A DNA stretch of 64,000 nt, taken from contig OY783216.1 of NCBI GenBank assembly GCA_963678705.1, positions 13,931,818-13,995,817 on the forward strand, given 5' to 3'. The position numbers were made by a program, and so were the translations under genes. The notes below the pieces were generated by a model that did no database searches, was not told where the DNA came from, and saw only the letters and a list, made by a program, of their open reading frames with translations. Positions 55,535 to 64,000 of this stretch are shown here, in pieces. Within the stretch, counting starts at the first letter, position 1. Each line of letters starts with the position of its first letter. The stretch is from Panorpa germanica (taxonomy: Eukaryota; Arthropoda; Insecta; Mecoptera; Panorpidae).

Positions 55535-56215
55535 TAACTTTGTGATTTCGTGCAACGAAGCAGTGTAGGTACCAAGCCATTTTGCCAATTTGCCATAAAC
55601 GAATTTAATATAGATAATCATAATGGCCAATACCACTTCTTAGCAGTAATGTTGATGCGGAAATTTCAGACAGCATGGTCAAGCAAATCCACTCCCTTCA
55701 TACCCCTATTATAATAACGCAAAAGCAATGGCTGTTGCTAAATTTTAAATTTGCCAGCTATTGATGTACTATTTTTATTTTTCTGCTGCTTTTTATATCT
55801 TTTAACCGCATGCGTGGCAACTATTTAATCGTGATTGGTGCAAACGGAACCCTTACTGTTGTCCTGCCAACTACAAAACAATAGTCTGTTTTTTAAATCA
55901 AATGATGTAGTATATTCTAGAGTACCAACTACCTCATTTAAAGCAGTAACCTGTAAATCGAAAAATATATTTAATAAATACGTTATATATGTACAATTTA
56001 TTGTATGTATTTTTAAAAAACTCGTCACTAATTGTAATAAAATCTTTGTCTAGTATTTCTTCATCAGTTACATTATCTACTGCAGCAGGTGAAAGAACAA
56101 TTACGGTAATAATTTCGTCCTCACTATCACTCCAGTTATCAATAATTTCCTTAATCTCTATTATAGATACAGCTTGACGAATAGCCATTGCAAATATAAC
56201 TGAAATTCTTAACTA
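55535..56215 (-). pseudogene. piggyBac-type transposase, internally deleted
   Basis: The minus-strand frame 55934-56188 has an acidic N-terminus (IDNWSDSEDEIITV, VTDEEILDKDF) typical of piggyBac/PGBD proteins. The frame at 55825-56028 has LEYTTSFDLKNRLLFCSW. Further left, MKGVDLLDHAV, a stop, and KKWYWPL (about 55620-55700) match the conserved 'GVDL.D' and 'KKWYWPLF' blocks. The central DDD catalytic region is missing. A TTAA, the piggyBac target, occurs near 55535, but terminal repeats cannot be defined. It sits in the capsid-like gene of the viral element. Confidence 0.65.
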
Positions 56216-56756
56216 ATGTAAAACATTTGTAACGATTTCCTATGTTATTTAATAAAAATATAACTCAAATAGCTTACATATAGTGTTTTTATATGTGATA
56301 ATAAACAAGAGCTAATTAAAAAAGAATACTAAAATATTTTAAAGTTTTAAATGTAAGCAATTTCCCGGGCTAAACAATATGTGTAAATTTCAGAAAAAGT
56401 TCGCTGTATACAGATGTCAAAAAATAAGAAAAATGCTAAATACTTGCCAACGTTCGAAAAATCGAACACTTAAGTTTATTTACACCTGTCGTCTGATTAC
56501 CAGACTCTGTAGAAAAATAGTGTTATAAATAGTTTGCATCTTGAATAATAAATTTGCAACACTGGTTAAAAAAAAAAATAATAAAAAATTAATTTAAAAA
56601 AGTATCTGGATGTACGGTTTTAATTACACCTCCCTTCCCGTTGAGAGGAGAAAGGTAAGTTTAAAAATATAAATTTTTTTTATAGCAAATTATTAAATTT
56701 TTTTAATAATACAAAGATACAAATCCAAATCTAATAAGAACATAAAATAATTTAAA
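56216..56756. other. AT-rich non-coding stretch
   Basis: No gene recognised; several poly-A tracts. Confidence 0.45.
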
Positions 56757-57077
56757 TTAAAAATTAGTAAAATTGAGTATTCGAAACATCGAACATAATA
56801 ATATAGGTACTTTATTAAACAAAAATGGAACTGCTGGTAATTTAGTAAGAGTCAAATTTGTGTTAATAGGTTCAAAATTTTTCAATTCCTCCTTATTGTT
56901 TAAAGAAGTTAAAATTTCTGATATATTCTGTATTTCAATATCTGAATTTAATGATTCAGTTAATAAAAAATCTTCGTCAAAAAGCAAAGGATCAATATCT
57001 AAACTGAATAGCTCTCTATCATCAATATGAATATTTTCTACAAATAATAAATCTTCCAAATCAAAAATTAATGTCAT
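56757..57077 (-). CDS. Unrecognised acidic protein, 106 aa
   Basis: The minus-strand frame encodes an Asp/Glu/Leu/Phe-rich protein whose first 60 residues are strongly acidic (LDIDPLLFDEDF, LTESLNSDIE). It starts at a clear ATG and is not opposite any known gene. It lies between the capsid-like fragments and another small minus-strand frame. I do not recognise it. It may be an accessory gene of the viral element. Confidence 0.3.
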   Translation of the reverse strand: MTLIFDLEDLLFVENIHIDDRELFSLDIDPLLFDEDFLLTESLNSDIEIQNISEILTSLNNKEELKNFEPINTNLTLTKLPAVPFLFNKVPILLCSMFRILNFTNF

Positions 57078-57179
57078 TTTTTGATAAGTTATATATATAT
57101 TCTTGAGCGTTATTAAATAATTTAATTTAAAAAAAGTCTATGCACAAAGTTTTTATTTCTTGTTTTAACAGTTCCAAAT

Positions 57180-57401
57180 TTATTTTTCTATTTCCTTTTC
57201 TATTTTCAAAATGGCTTCACATAAATTATTTACTTTAATTCCAACTAATGCTTGTTTTAATTTACTGTTATTTATACAATATAATGATTTTATTAAATAT
57301 ATAGAATCATCATATATTATTTTAGAATCTGATTCATAACTATCAAAACTAAACTTTTTATTGTTATTTAACATTGGCAATGGTTTGTAGCGATAAGCCA
57401 T
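57180..57401 (-). CDS. Unrecognised small protein, 73 aa
   Basis: This minus-strand frame begins MAYRYKPLPMLNNNKK and ends in a Glu/Lys-rich helix (LCEAILKIEKEIEK). It lies about 100 bp upstream of the acidic frame on the same strand, so the two could form a small cluster. No family recognised; it could be a viral accessory gene or chance. Confidence 0.3.
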   Translation of the reverse strand: MAYRYKPLPMLNNNKKFSFDSYESDSKIIYDDSIYLIKSLYCINNSKLKQALVGIKVNNLCEAILKIEKEIEK

Positions 57402-57599
57402 TATTATAAAATGATTAGTTAAACTTGTTAAAATATTTATTTATAACTGAAGAAAATATAAAATATCCACAGCTTATATACTGTAACCCCCTCCTTTTAC
57501 TATATTTATTAAAATTAAAACTCATTTCAAAACCCAACCTTATTAGTTTTTTACTTAAATGCATTAGCCTTTAAAGTTATTAGCAGTTTTTATGGTATT

Positions 57600-57780
57600 G
57601 TATCCTTGTATATGTGGGCAACACCACTATCTAATAATTTATGGTACTTGTAAGTTCTCCCATCATTATCTTTGATAACAACCAAACCCAAAAATATAGC
57701 TCTGATTCAGGAATCGAACCCGAAAACACAGTCACTGCACTGTCAACCTTACTCATTATCACTAACTTCTAACTCTTCGT
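57600..57780 (-). mobile_element. Possible tRNA-derived SINE
   Basis: On the minus strand a perfect polymerase III B-box, GGTTCGATTCC (plus 57710-57720), lies in GGGTTCGATTCCTGAATC. It is preceded by a weak A-box-like stretch (about 57760-57775) and a tRNA-like middle. The whole does not fold as a normal tRNA, so a SINE head is likelier than a tRNA gene. Confidence 0.35.
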
Positions 57781-58124
57781 CTGCCTTTATCCATTCTAAG
57801 GAATCCATACTTCCATAACTTGGATCTGATTATCCTAACATAAACAATAAACCGTTTCTAAAATCTCTATGAAAAGTACTTTCATGTGTAACGTATCGAT
57901 CATAGAATTAAAATTAAAATCATTCATTGTTGGATAGTCAAAGTGTTCAGTTCAGTATATAAAGTCATTCTTCATATTTAATATAATATTAATTGTATTA
58001 TTTATAAGTTGATAGTTATAGTGCCAGTAACATTGATGTAATATGAATATTCTTCTTTCTACACGGTATTCGTTTGAAATAAATAAATATAAGAGGTAGC
58101 AACAAGACTCCTCCCAAGGGGAGG

Positions 58125-59555
58125 ATGATGCGTTCCCCGCCTACTACGCATACCAACCAGCAGCATTCTGGCCCAGTTCAAAGATGCATAGAACCAGAAA
58201 TAAATATAGAAAATATAGAAAATGCAGAGGCAAAAAAATGGCAACTAGCATGAGAAGAAGAGAGGAAACAAAGATCCATACTTGAGGAAACTGTGAAAGA
58301 ATTAAAGCAGCAAGTAAGGGAACTACAAGACATAGCTCAAGGAATTAAACCATCGCACAAGGCTGGAAATAATTCAGTGAGAAATGAAGAAGTGGAACAA
58401 TATGGAACAGATGAAGATGAAGTAATTCGGGAGACCGACTGGATCTTCAAGAGAAAATCAAAGAAGCGAAAAGCAATCGCATCACCAGACGTCATCACAC
58501 CAGAAAAAGAGGTAAACTCAAGAAAATTAGAGGACGTTAACAAAACTGAAAATACCCAACAAAAACAAAATAATAGTAACCGTCCTCCACCTATAAATGT
58601 AGCGGAAGTAGAGGAGTACAAAACATTGTTTCAGATAATAAAAAGAAGTACAGAACAAGAATGCAAAGTCACTTCTTTAAGCAACAATGCCTAGAAGATA
58701 AATACCCCTGATCATAATGCGTATAGAGCATTAGCCGCCCAACTAAATGATAAGAAACTTCAATGGCATACTTATGAGGATAAAAACGAAAGAACAATTA
58801 AAGTCATGGCTAAAGGGCTGCATCCATCATGCGACAAAAATGATATCATTGAAGATCTTAAAGGGAAAGGATTAAAAGTGCTGGATGCAATCAACATAAT
58901 CAAAAAAGAAATAAACGAGAAACGAGAGACTACGAAGCGGGGACTACCGCTATTTATGCTAACTTTTGACAATAAGGAGAGTATAGACAAAATATATGAA
59001 ATAAGAAACATACTAAATATAGTAGTAAAAATAGAACCGCTTCGGAAAAACACACGTTTAATACCACAATGCAAGAGGTGTCAGGAGTTTAATCACACTC
59101 AAAGCTACTGCAATAAAGATCCACGATGTGTGAGATGTGCTGGAAAACACAATACCATATCTTGTACAGTAAGTAGAAAGACGACTCCCATATGCATCAA
59201 CTGTAAAGGTGATCATCCAGCTAGCTACAGAGGGTGTGTAGTAGCCATGGAACTTCAAAACAGAAGGGACAATATTACAAAGCAGAAGAAGCAAGTACAA
59301 GTACAACGAAGGTATACACAGGAAAAGGAGATTCAACCTGCAAATATACAAGCAAGTAGCGCAAGCAGCGAAGCGCCTAAAACATACAGCCAGATTGCCA
59401 GCGGTAGAGAAGAAAAAAGAACAATAGAAGGAATGCTAAATCAAATTCTCAACAATATGAACGAGCAGCAAAATGTAAACAAACAAATCTTTGAGAAAAT
59501 ACAAAAACTAGAAACTGGTTTGATAACAATGCGACAAGGAAACAGAAATGAATAA
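58125..59555 (+). pseudogene. Jockey ORF1 (Gag-like) with two in-frame stops
   Basis: One reading frame runs from ATG 58125 to TAA 59553-59555, broken only by TGA 58251-58253 and TAG 58692-58694. The N-terminal half is charged and coiled-coil-like (KELKQQVRELQDI near 58300). The C-terminal half has three Cys/His knuckles near 59070-59240: CKRCQEFNHTQSYC, CVRCAGKHNTISC and CINCKGDHPASYRGC. This is the nucleic-acid-binding ORF1 of Jockey elements. The last open part (58806-59555, 249 codons) and the middle (58293-58694) keep normal composition, so the stops are recent. Confidence 0.85.
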
Positions 59556-62217
59556 CGTAATTACAATAGCTGCCTGGAATGCCAACGGATTGCAAGGACG
59601 CATTCACGAATTAAAACTATTTATGCATCTTAAAAAAGTTGATATATGCCTTGTGTCCGAAACACATTTCACACATGAGTCGTATATCAAGCTCAATAAT
59701 TATCGCATTTACAAATCAAATCATCCAGCAAATAAAGCGAGGGGAGGAACTGCTATAATTATTCACGAAAGAGTAAAACACAATGCAGAAGTAAACATTG
59801 AAATAGAAGAAATGCAAGTTACAACAATTTCAATGAAAATACAAAACCAAGCATACAAAATTGCAGCCATATATTGTCCACCACGATATAATCTTAAAAA
59901 ACAAGACTATTTAAATCTCTTTAAAACTCTAGGCAACAAATTTATCATTGGAGGTGATCTCAACGCCAAAAACACTTTCTGGGGCTCTCGCTTGACCACG
60001 GCCAAAGGAAAGGAGCTCTATCAGGCAGGTTGCGATTATAAGTGTGAGTTCCTATACACGGGAATGCCAACGTACTGGCCAACAGATAATGAAAAAATTC
60101 CAGATCTCATTGACTTCTATATAACAAAAGGGCTCTCAAGAAACCACATGCACATAGGTAGTGATGAAACAATATCATCGGATCACACACCGATCATACT
60201 CACCATTAGTAGTTCAATAATAATGAGAAGTACTCCACCAAGTCTCATTAACCATAAAACAGACTGGGAAGGATACCGTAAAGATCTCGAACAAGATATA
60301 AATTTACAAATATCGCTGAAAACACCTAAAGAACTGGAAGACGATGTTGACATTCTAGTAAAAGCAATTCAAAATGCGGCATGGCGAAATTCTCCAAAAA
60401 TTAAAGTAAAAGAAAATTTTAATATCAATTTTCCAAAAGAGGTTAGAGAACTTGTCAACAAAAAAAGAAAAGCTAGAAAGAAATGGCAAATTACTAGAGC
60501 ACCCCAGGACAAAACCATTCTAAATACATTAGCTAATAGTTTAAAAGAACTGCTAAAAGAAATCAAGAATGAAAACTTTGCTTGGTACCTGAGAAAGCTC
60601 TCTGCAGACAAGGAAACGGACTACTCATTATGGAAAGCAGCGAAAGCATTGAAGAGGCCGAAAAACCTGAACCCTCCCATCAAAACAGAAAACGGATCAT
60701 GGATGGTCAACAACAAGCAAAAAGCAGACCTATTCGCTGAATATTTAGAGAAAACATTTAAGCCATACCCTCGACAGACTACCAAAGAAGACATCGCTCG
60801 CACTGCAAAAAAAGACAACCTCAAAATTCTTCCAGTAACTCTCAAAGAACTAAAACACATCATTAAGACCGATTTGAATGCCAAAAAAGCCCCGGGATTT
60901 GACCTTATAACGGGTAAGGTAATTAAAGAATTACCGGATATAGCACTGAGAAAACTCCTACATCATTTTAATGCAGCTATCAGACTTCTATACGTCCCTA
61001 GCCAATGGAAAGTAGCTGAAGTTATAATGTTACTTAAACCAGGTAAACCACCAAATGAAGTCACGAGCTACCGGCCAATTTCACTACTGCCAGTTATTTC
61101 TAAAATATTTGAAAAACTTCTCCTGAAAAGGTTGAAGCCAATAATATATGAAAGAAGGCTAATTCCGGATCATCAATTCGGATTTAGAAATAAACACACG
61201 ACAATAGAACAGGTTCATCGAATAACTAATATCATCGAAAAAGCACTTGAAACGCAACAAATATGTTCCAGCGTCTTTCTGGATGTGGCACAGGCGTTTG
61301 ATAAAGTATGGCACCAAGGACTAGAACACAAATTGCAAAAGGATTTACCTGCTGAATGGTACCTCATTCTCAAATCCTATCTAAAAGGTAGACATTTTAG
61401 AGTTAAAATAGAAGATGAGTACTCTGAGATAAAGCAAATAAAAGCAGGAGTGCCCCAGGGTAGCGTCCTTGGACCAGTTTTGTATTTACTATATACAAGG
61501 GATATTCCACAACCTGAGAATGCCACAATAGCTACCTTTGCAGATGACACTGCAATAATGGTTACTGGGAAGAAAGAAGAAGAAGTGAATAGTAAACTGC
61601 AGCAATCGCTTAATGAGGTTTATAAGTGGACAAAGAAATGGCGAATTAAGCTGAACGAAGCCAAATCAACGCACATAAATTTTACAAACAGGAAAACTAT
61701 TCCTTTCGCAGTTACCCTCAACTCACAAACAATACCTTACTCCAACACAGCGAAATACCTAGGTATGACACTAGATGCGAAGCTCAAGTGGAAGGAGCAT
61801 GTCAAAATGAAAAGAGAGCAGCTAAATATTAAACTCAGAAAAATGCATTGGTTAATGGGAAGGCACTCACAGCTGACCGTGCATAACAAGCTGGTATTAT
61901 ACAACCAAATACTGAAACCCATTTGGACCTATGGTATACAACTGTGGGGTTGTACCAAGAAAACCAATTTGAAGAAAATACAAACGTTTCAAAATAAAGT
62001 ACTGCGTAGTATTACAGATGCGCCATGGTACATCAGAAATGAAAATCTACATCGTGACTTAAAGATGCCCACCGTAGACGATGAAATCAAGAAGGCAGCG
62101 AGTAGACATTTGCTACGTCTACAAGACCACCACAACAATGAAATATTGCAGTTACTCGATACGAGAACAGATCTGCGTAGATTGAAGAGGACCAAGCCTC
62201 AAGACCTGACCCTGTGA
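59548..62217 (+). CDS. Jockey ORF2: endonuclease-reverse transcriptase, 889 aa, intact
   Basis: The ATG at 59548 overlaps the end of ORF1 by eight bases, the arrangement used for termination-reinitiation in Jockey-type LINEs. The N-terminal endonuclease has N-x-N at the start (AAWNANGL), E38 in VSETHF, GDLNA at 136-140 and SDH at 211-213. RT has the KKAPGFD and SYRPISLLPVISKIFEKLL region, FGFRNKHTTIEQVHR, then DVAQAFDKVWH, GVPQGSVLGPVLYLLY and FADD at 664-667. The C-terminal part (HWLMGRHSQLTVHNKLVLY, YGIQLWG) is typical of Jockey/RTase proteins. All catalytic residues are present and there is no internal stop. Confidence 0.94.
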   Translation: MNNVITIAAWNANGLQGRIHELKLFMHLKKVDICLVSETHFTHESYIKLNNYRIYKSNHPANKARGGTAIIIHERVKHNAEVNIEIEEMQVTTISMKIQNQAYKIAAIYCPPRYNLKKQDYLNLFKTLGNKFIIGGDLNAKNTFWGSRLTTAKGKELYQAGCDYKCEFLYTGMPTYWPTDNEKIPDLIDFYITKGLSRNHMHIGSDETISSDHTPIILTISSSIIMRSTPPSLINHKTDWEGYRKDLEQDINLQISLKTPKELEDDVDILVKAIQNAAWRNSPKIKVKENFNINFPKEVRELVNKKRKARKKWQITRAPQDKTILNTLANSLKELLKEIKNENFAWYLRKLSADKETDYSLWKAAKALKRPKNLNPPIKTENGSWMVNNKQKADLFAEYLEKTFKPYPRQTTKEDIARTAKKDNLKILPVTLKELKHIIKTDLNAKKAPGFDLITGKVIKELPDIALRKLLHHFNAAIRLLYVPSQWKVAEVIMLLKPGKPPNEVTSYRPISLLPVISKIFEKLLLKRLKPIIYERRLIPDHQFGFRNKHTTIEQVHRITNIIEKALETQQICSSVFLDVAQAFDKVWHQGLEHKLQKDLPAEWYLILKSYLKGRHFRVKIEDEYSEIKQIKAGVPQGSVLGPVLYLLYTRDIPQPENATIATFADDTAIMVTGKKEEEVNSKLQQSLNEVYKWTKKWRIKLNEAKSTHINFTNRKTIPFAVTLNSQTIPYSNTAKYLGMTLDAKLKWKEHVKMKREQLNIKLRKMHWLMGRHSQLTVHNKLVLYNQILKPIWTYGIQLWGCTKKTNLKKIQTFQNKVLRSITDAPWYIRNENLHRDLKMPTVDDEIKKAASRHLLRLQDHHNNEILQLLDTRTDLRRLKRTKPQDLTL

Positions 62218-62387
62218 TATCTACCACTGTACCACACAATAAGAAGTGTGTAATATAAATCTTTCGGAACTAGTCAGTGGATTGGATCTGGAATACGTAT
62301 TGTACTTATTATATATAAAAATTGCTAGATAAGCAAATTTGCTTAGTTGTAATTATCTTGTAAATAAAAAAAAATAAAAAAATAGAA

Positions 62388-62663
62388 TTAAAACTCATCA
62401 AACATATTTAAATCCAACATTAAATGAGACTCTAATCCACAATTTAATTTCAAATCTTTACATAGACTAAACTCATTTGCAATATGTAATACATGTAAAT
62501 AAATCACATCAACATTATGAATTAATATAGTTAGTACTAATTCAGAACACCCTATAAATGACCGAAAATTTAAATTAATATTTATTAACTTAAGTAAAAT
62601 AAAAATATTATCTCCTTCATTCAACTCAAATAATAAGCGGGGACTAAAACTTCTTATATACAT
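62388..62663 (-). CDS. Unrecognised 91-aa frame or exon
   Basis: The minus-strand frame reads like real protein, not a shadow: it begins MYIRSFSPRLLFELNEGDNI, has amphipathic Leu/Ile-rich strands and regularly spaced Cys, and ends LMLDLNMFDEF. It lies directly right of the Jockey tail, so that insertion separated it from whatever stood at 57.9 kb. No family recognised. Confidence 0.35.
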   Translation of the reverse strand: MYIRSFSPRLLFELNEGDNIFILLKLININLNFRSFIGCSELVLTILIHNVDVIYLHVLHIANEFSLCKDLKLNCGLESHLMLDLNMFDEF

Positions 62664-62729
62664 TATAACAGAAATAGATTTTCATATATACAAAATGGAA
62701 GTTACATATAAAACTGGCTTAAAAATCGA

Positions 62730-63175
62730 ACCTGAAGATATCCATATATATTATTTCTTCTTCTTTTAATGCAGATAATGATTTAGAATAATTTTGTTTT
62801 CTTCCACTTTCAAAATAATCAAATTTATCAGGTTCCAGTTTTACATGTAAATGATACTTTTCAATTGCTTTTAATTACTCTAATTTATTGAATAATAGAA
62901 TTAAACTTATCTAGCATATATAAATATTAAACTAAATTTAAATTTATAACTTTATTACCAAAATCAAAATAACGTAATTTTTGAAATATATATGCGTTAT
63001 ATAAATCATCAAAATATTTAGTTGTTAATGCTCTTCAAATATTTTTAAAATTGTTATGTTGCAAATCAGGTTTTTTATTATATTTAAATTCAAATTCTTT
63101 CCTTAATTTTAATTCTAATTTTTCTACCTCACTTATTTTATGATCTAATTTTTAAAATTCATAAAAAATTTTTAA
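62730..63175 (-). pseudogene. Unrecognised minus-strand coding remnants
   Basis: Two protein-like minus-strand stretches lie here. One at about 62735-62875 includes IEKYHLHVKLEPDKFDYFES. Another at about 62945-63165 includes KLELKLRKEFEFKYNKKPDL and YFDDLYNAYIFQKLRYFDFG, interrupted by stops. Their composition matches that of the 62388-62663 frame, so all three may come from one element. No family recognised. Confidence 0.35.
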
Positions 63176-64000
63176 AAGATATTAGTTGGTACAATCAATC
63201 GCACGCTCTTTCATATAAAGATTGTATAACTATAAATAAACTAGATTTTACCCCCGTCGCAAGCGACGTCTGTCTTTTGTGTGTGGCACTTGAACTTCAT
63301 GTGAAAATTTAAATTCCACCAGAGTTTATCCCCGTCGCAAAGACTCTTTTTGGCGTGTATCATTTAAATCCAATAAAATAATTCGTAATTACATTTCATA
63401 TTTAACTCTATATTTAAATTAAAATAATAAATAAACTCGCACAGATATACATTTACACAAATAAATTGACTAAAAAAATAAATTTTTTTCATCAAAATAA
63501 AAAATATTTTCAATTTATGCGTTAATTGACCAACTTTTTTTCAAAATTTGAGATTTTTTTTTCGATTCGTAAATAAGTTTCCAAGATTAGCGTATATACA
63601 AAATTTCAACTTTCTAGCACAATTTTTACTCTCGGCAAATACTGCCCCTGTGCTCTAAAATAAAATTTTAAAATTTTAATTTTTTTTTTAATAATAGTAT
63701 ACTTAATTATTCTAGAATCCTAAATATGAACTTTCTCCAAAGTTCCCTATCGGGCCCCCGAATTTCTTCAACCCCCCCTTTTTCAATTTTTAAATTTGTA
63801 ATTTTTGGGAAATGTCAGCATTATCAGCTTAATACAAATGCAAAATTTCAACTTTCTGTCTTTTATGAATTAAAAGTAATACAGCAAAGAAGATATCTCT
63901 TTTTTCCAGTTTTTCCAAAATTACAGGTTTCCAGGTAATTCAAGGAAAAATCTGGGGACGCCAAAAGTCTTAGAATTTTTTTCTCTACGAAATAAGAAAT
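63176..64000. repeat. AT-rich repeat related to 32990-33250
   Basis: CCGTCGCAAGCGACGTCTGT near 63253, a second CCCCGTCGCAAAGAC near 63331, AATAATTCGTAATT near 63377, and a TTTTTCAAAATTTGAGATTT near 63538 occur in the same order as related strings at 33005-33245, so the two blocks are diverged copies of one repeat family. The rest, to the window end, contains no recognised gene. Confidence 0.55.

Larger units (their letters stand above)
57914..62381 (+). mobile_element. Jockey-clade LINE, nearly complete
   Basis: A 12-bp target duplication, ATAGAATTAAAA (57902-57913 and 62382-62393), flanks the element. It has a short 5' UTR starting near TCATTCATTGTTGG, ORF1 with zinc knuckles, an overlapping ORF2, a 3' UTR and an A-rich tail (62364-62381). 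It has no RNase H, as in Jockey proper. ORF2 is open; ORF1 has two nonsense codons. Confidence 0.88.

Noticed and set aside
55835..56177. Plus-strand frames of 62-72 codons
   Set aside because: Antisense to piggyBac transposase fragments with recognisable blocks.
57700..57780. Minus-strand tRNA gene
   Set aside because: Only the T-arm/B-box is convincing; acceptor and D-arm pairing are not, so a SINE is likelier.
25974..64000. Further exons of the carboxylesterase
   Set aside because: I looked for a GESAG-type motif and oxyanion-hole exon on the plus strand and saw none.

Overview
The window is eukaryotic nuclear DNA, almost certainly from an insect: it is AT-rich, coding stretches are isolated, one host exon has normal splice sites, and the mobile elements are typical arthropod ones (BEL/Pao and Ty3/Gypsy LTR retrotransposons, Jockey- and I-type LINEs, piggyBac, PIF/Harbinger and Helitron remnants, and an integrated Maverick/adintovirus-like virus). 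The order cannot be fixed from the sequence. The only likely host gene piece is one carboxylesterase exon at 25974-26126. Nearly everything else is a transposable element or its debris, often one inside another.

Region 1 (1-25.8 kb) is a nest at least four deep, each level closed by its own target-site duplication. A foldback (inverted-repeat) element (2410-3582 plus 25688-25828) was cut by an old BEL/Pao element, BEL-A (3583-25687, minus strand, TSD ATGTT). The gag gene of BEL-A was later cut by a DNA transposon carrying a spliced DUF4806-like gene (8102-10926, TSD AA). Its 5' LTR was cut by a 5'-truncated LINE (14728-25409, 15-bp TSD). That LINE was cut by a young BEL/Pao element, BEL-B (15855-23338, plus strand, TSD ATCTG), and carries a small Helitron in its tail. 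LTR divergence (roughly 9 % in BEL-A, one mismatch seen in BEL-B) agrees with this order.

Region 2 (25.9-41.5 kb) holds the esterase exon, a Ty3/Gypsy element with an open 1322-codon gag-pol and matching 272-bp LTRs (27765-32647, TSD AATG), a short LINE tail between unusually long (about 180 bp) direct repeats, a ruined transposase/YqaJ-nuclease gene, a PIF/Harbinger MITE with a second inverted repeat inside it, and a gypsy/errantivirus-like wreck lacking a visible reverse transcriptase.

Region 3 (41.6-51.3 kb) is a nearly intact LINE with a C-terminal RNase H (42497-48261, 12-bp TSD) inserted into an older relative of the same family.

Region 4 (51.6-57.4 kb, possibly continuing at 62.4-63.2 kb) is a decayed Maverick/adintovirus-like endogenous virus: packaging-ATPase piece, parvovirus-type phospholipase A2 protein, adenovirus-type protease and capsid-like fragments, all with stops or frameshifts, and a broken piggyBac lying in the capsid-like gene. 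A Jockey LINE with an intact ORF2 (57914-62381, 12-bp TSD) lies between this and the unidentified minus-strand fragments at the right edge. All protein assignments are from reading motifs by eye; no database search was run.
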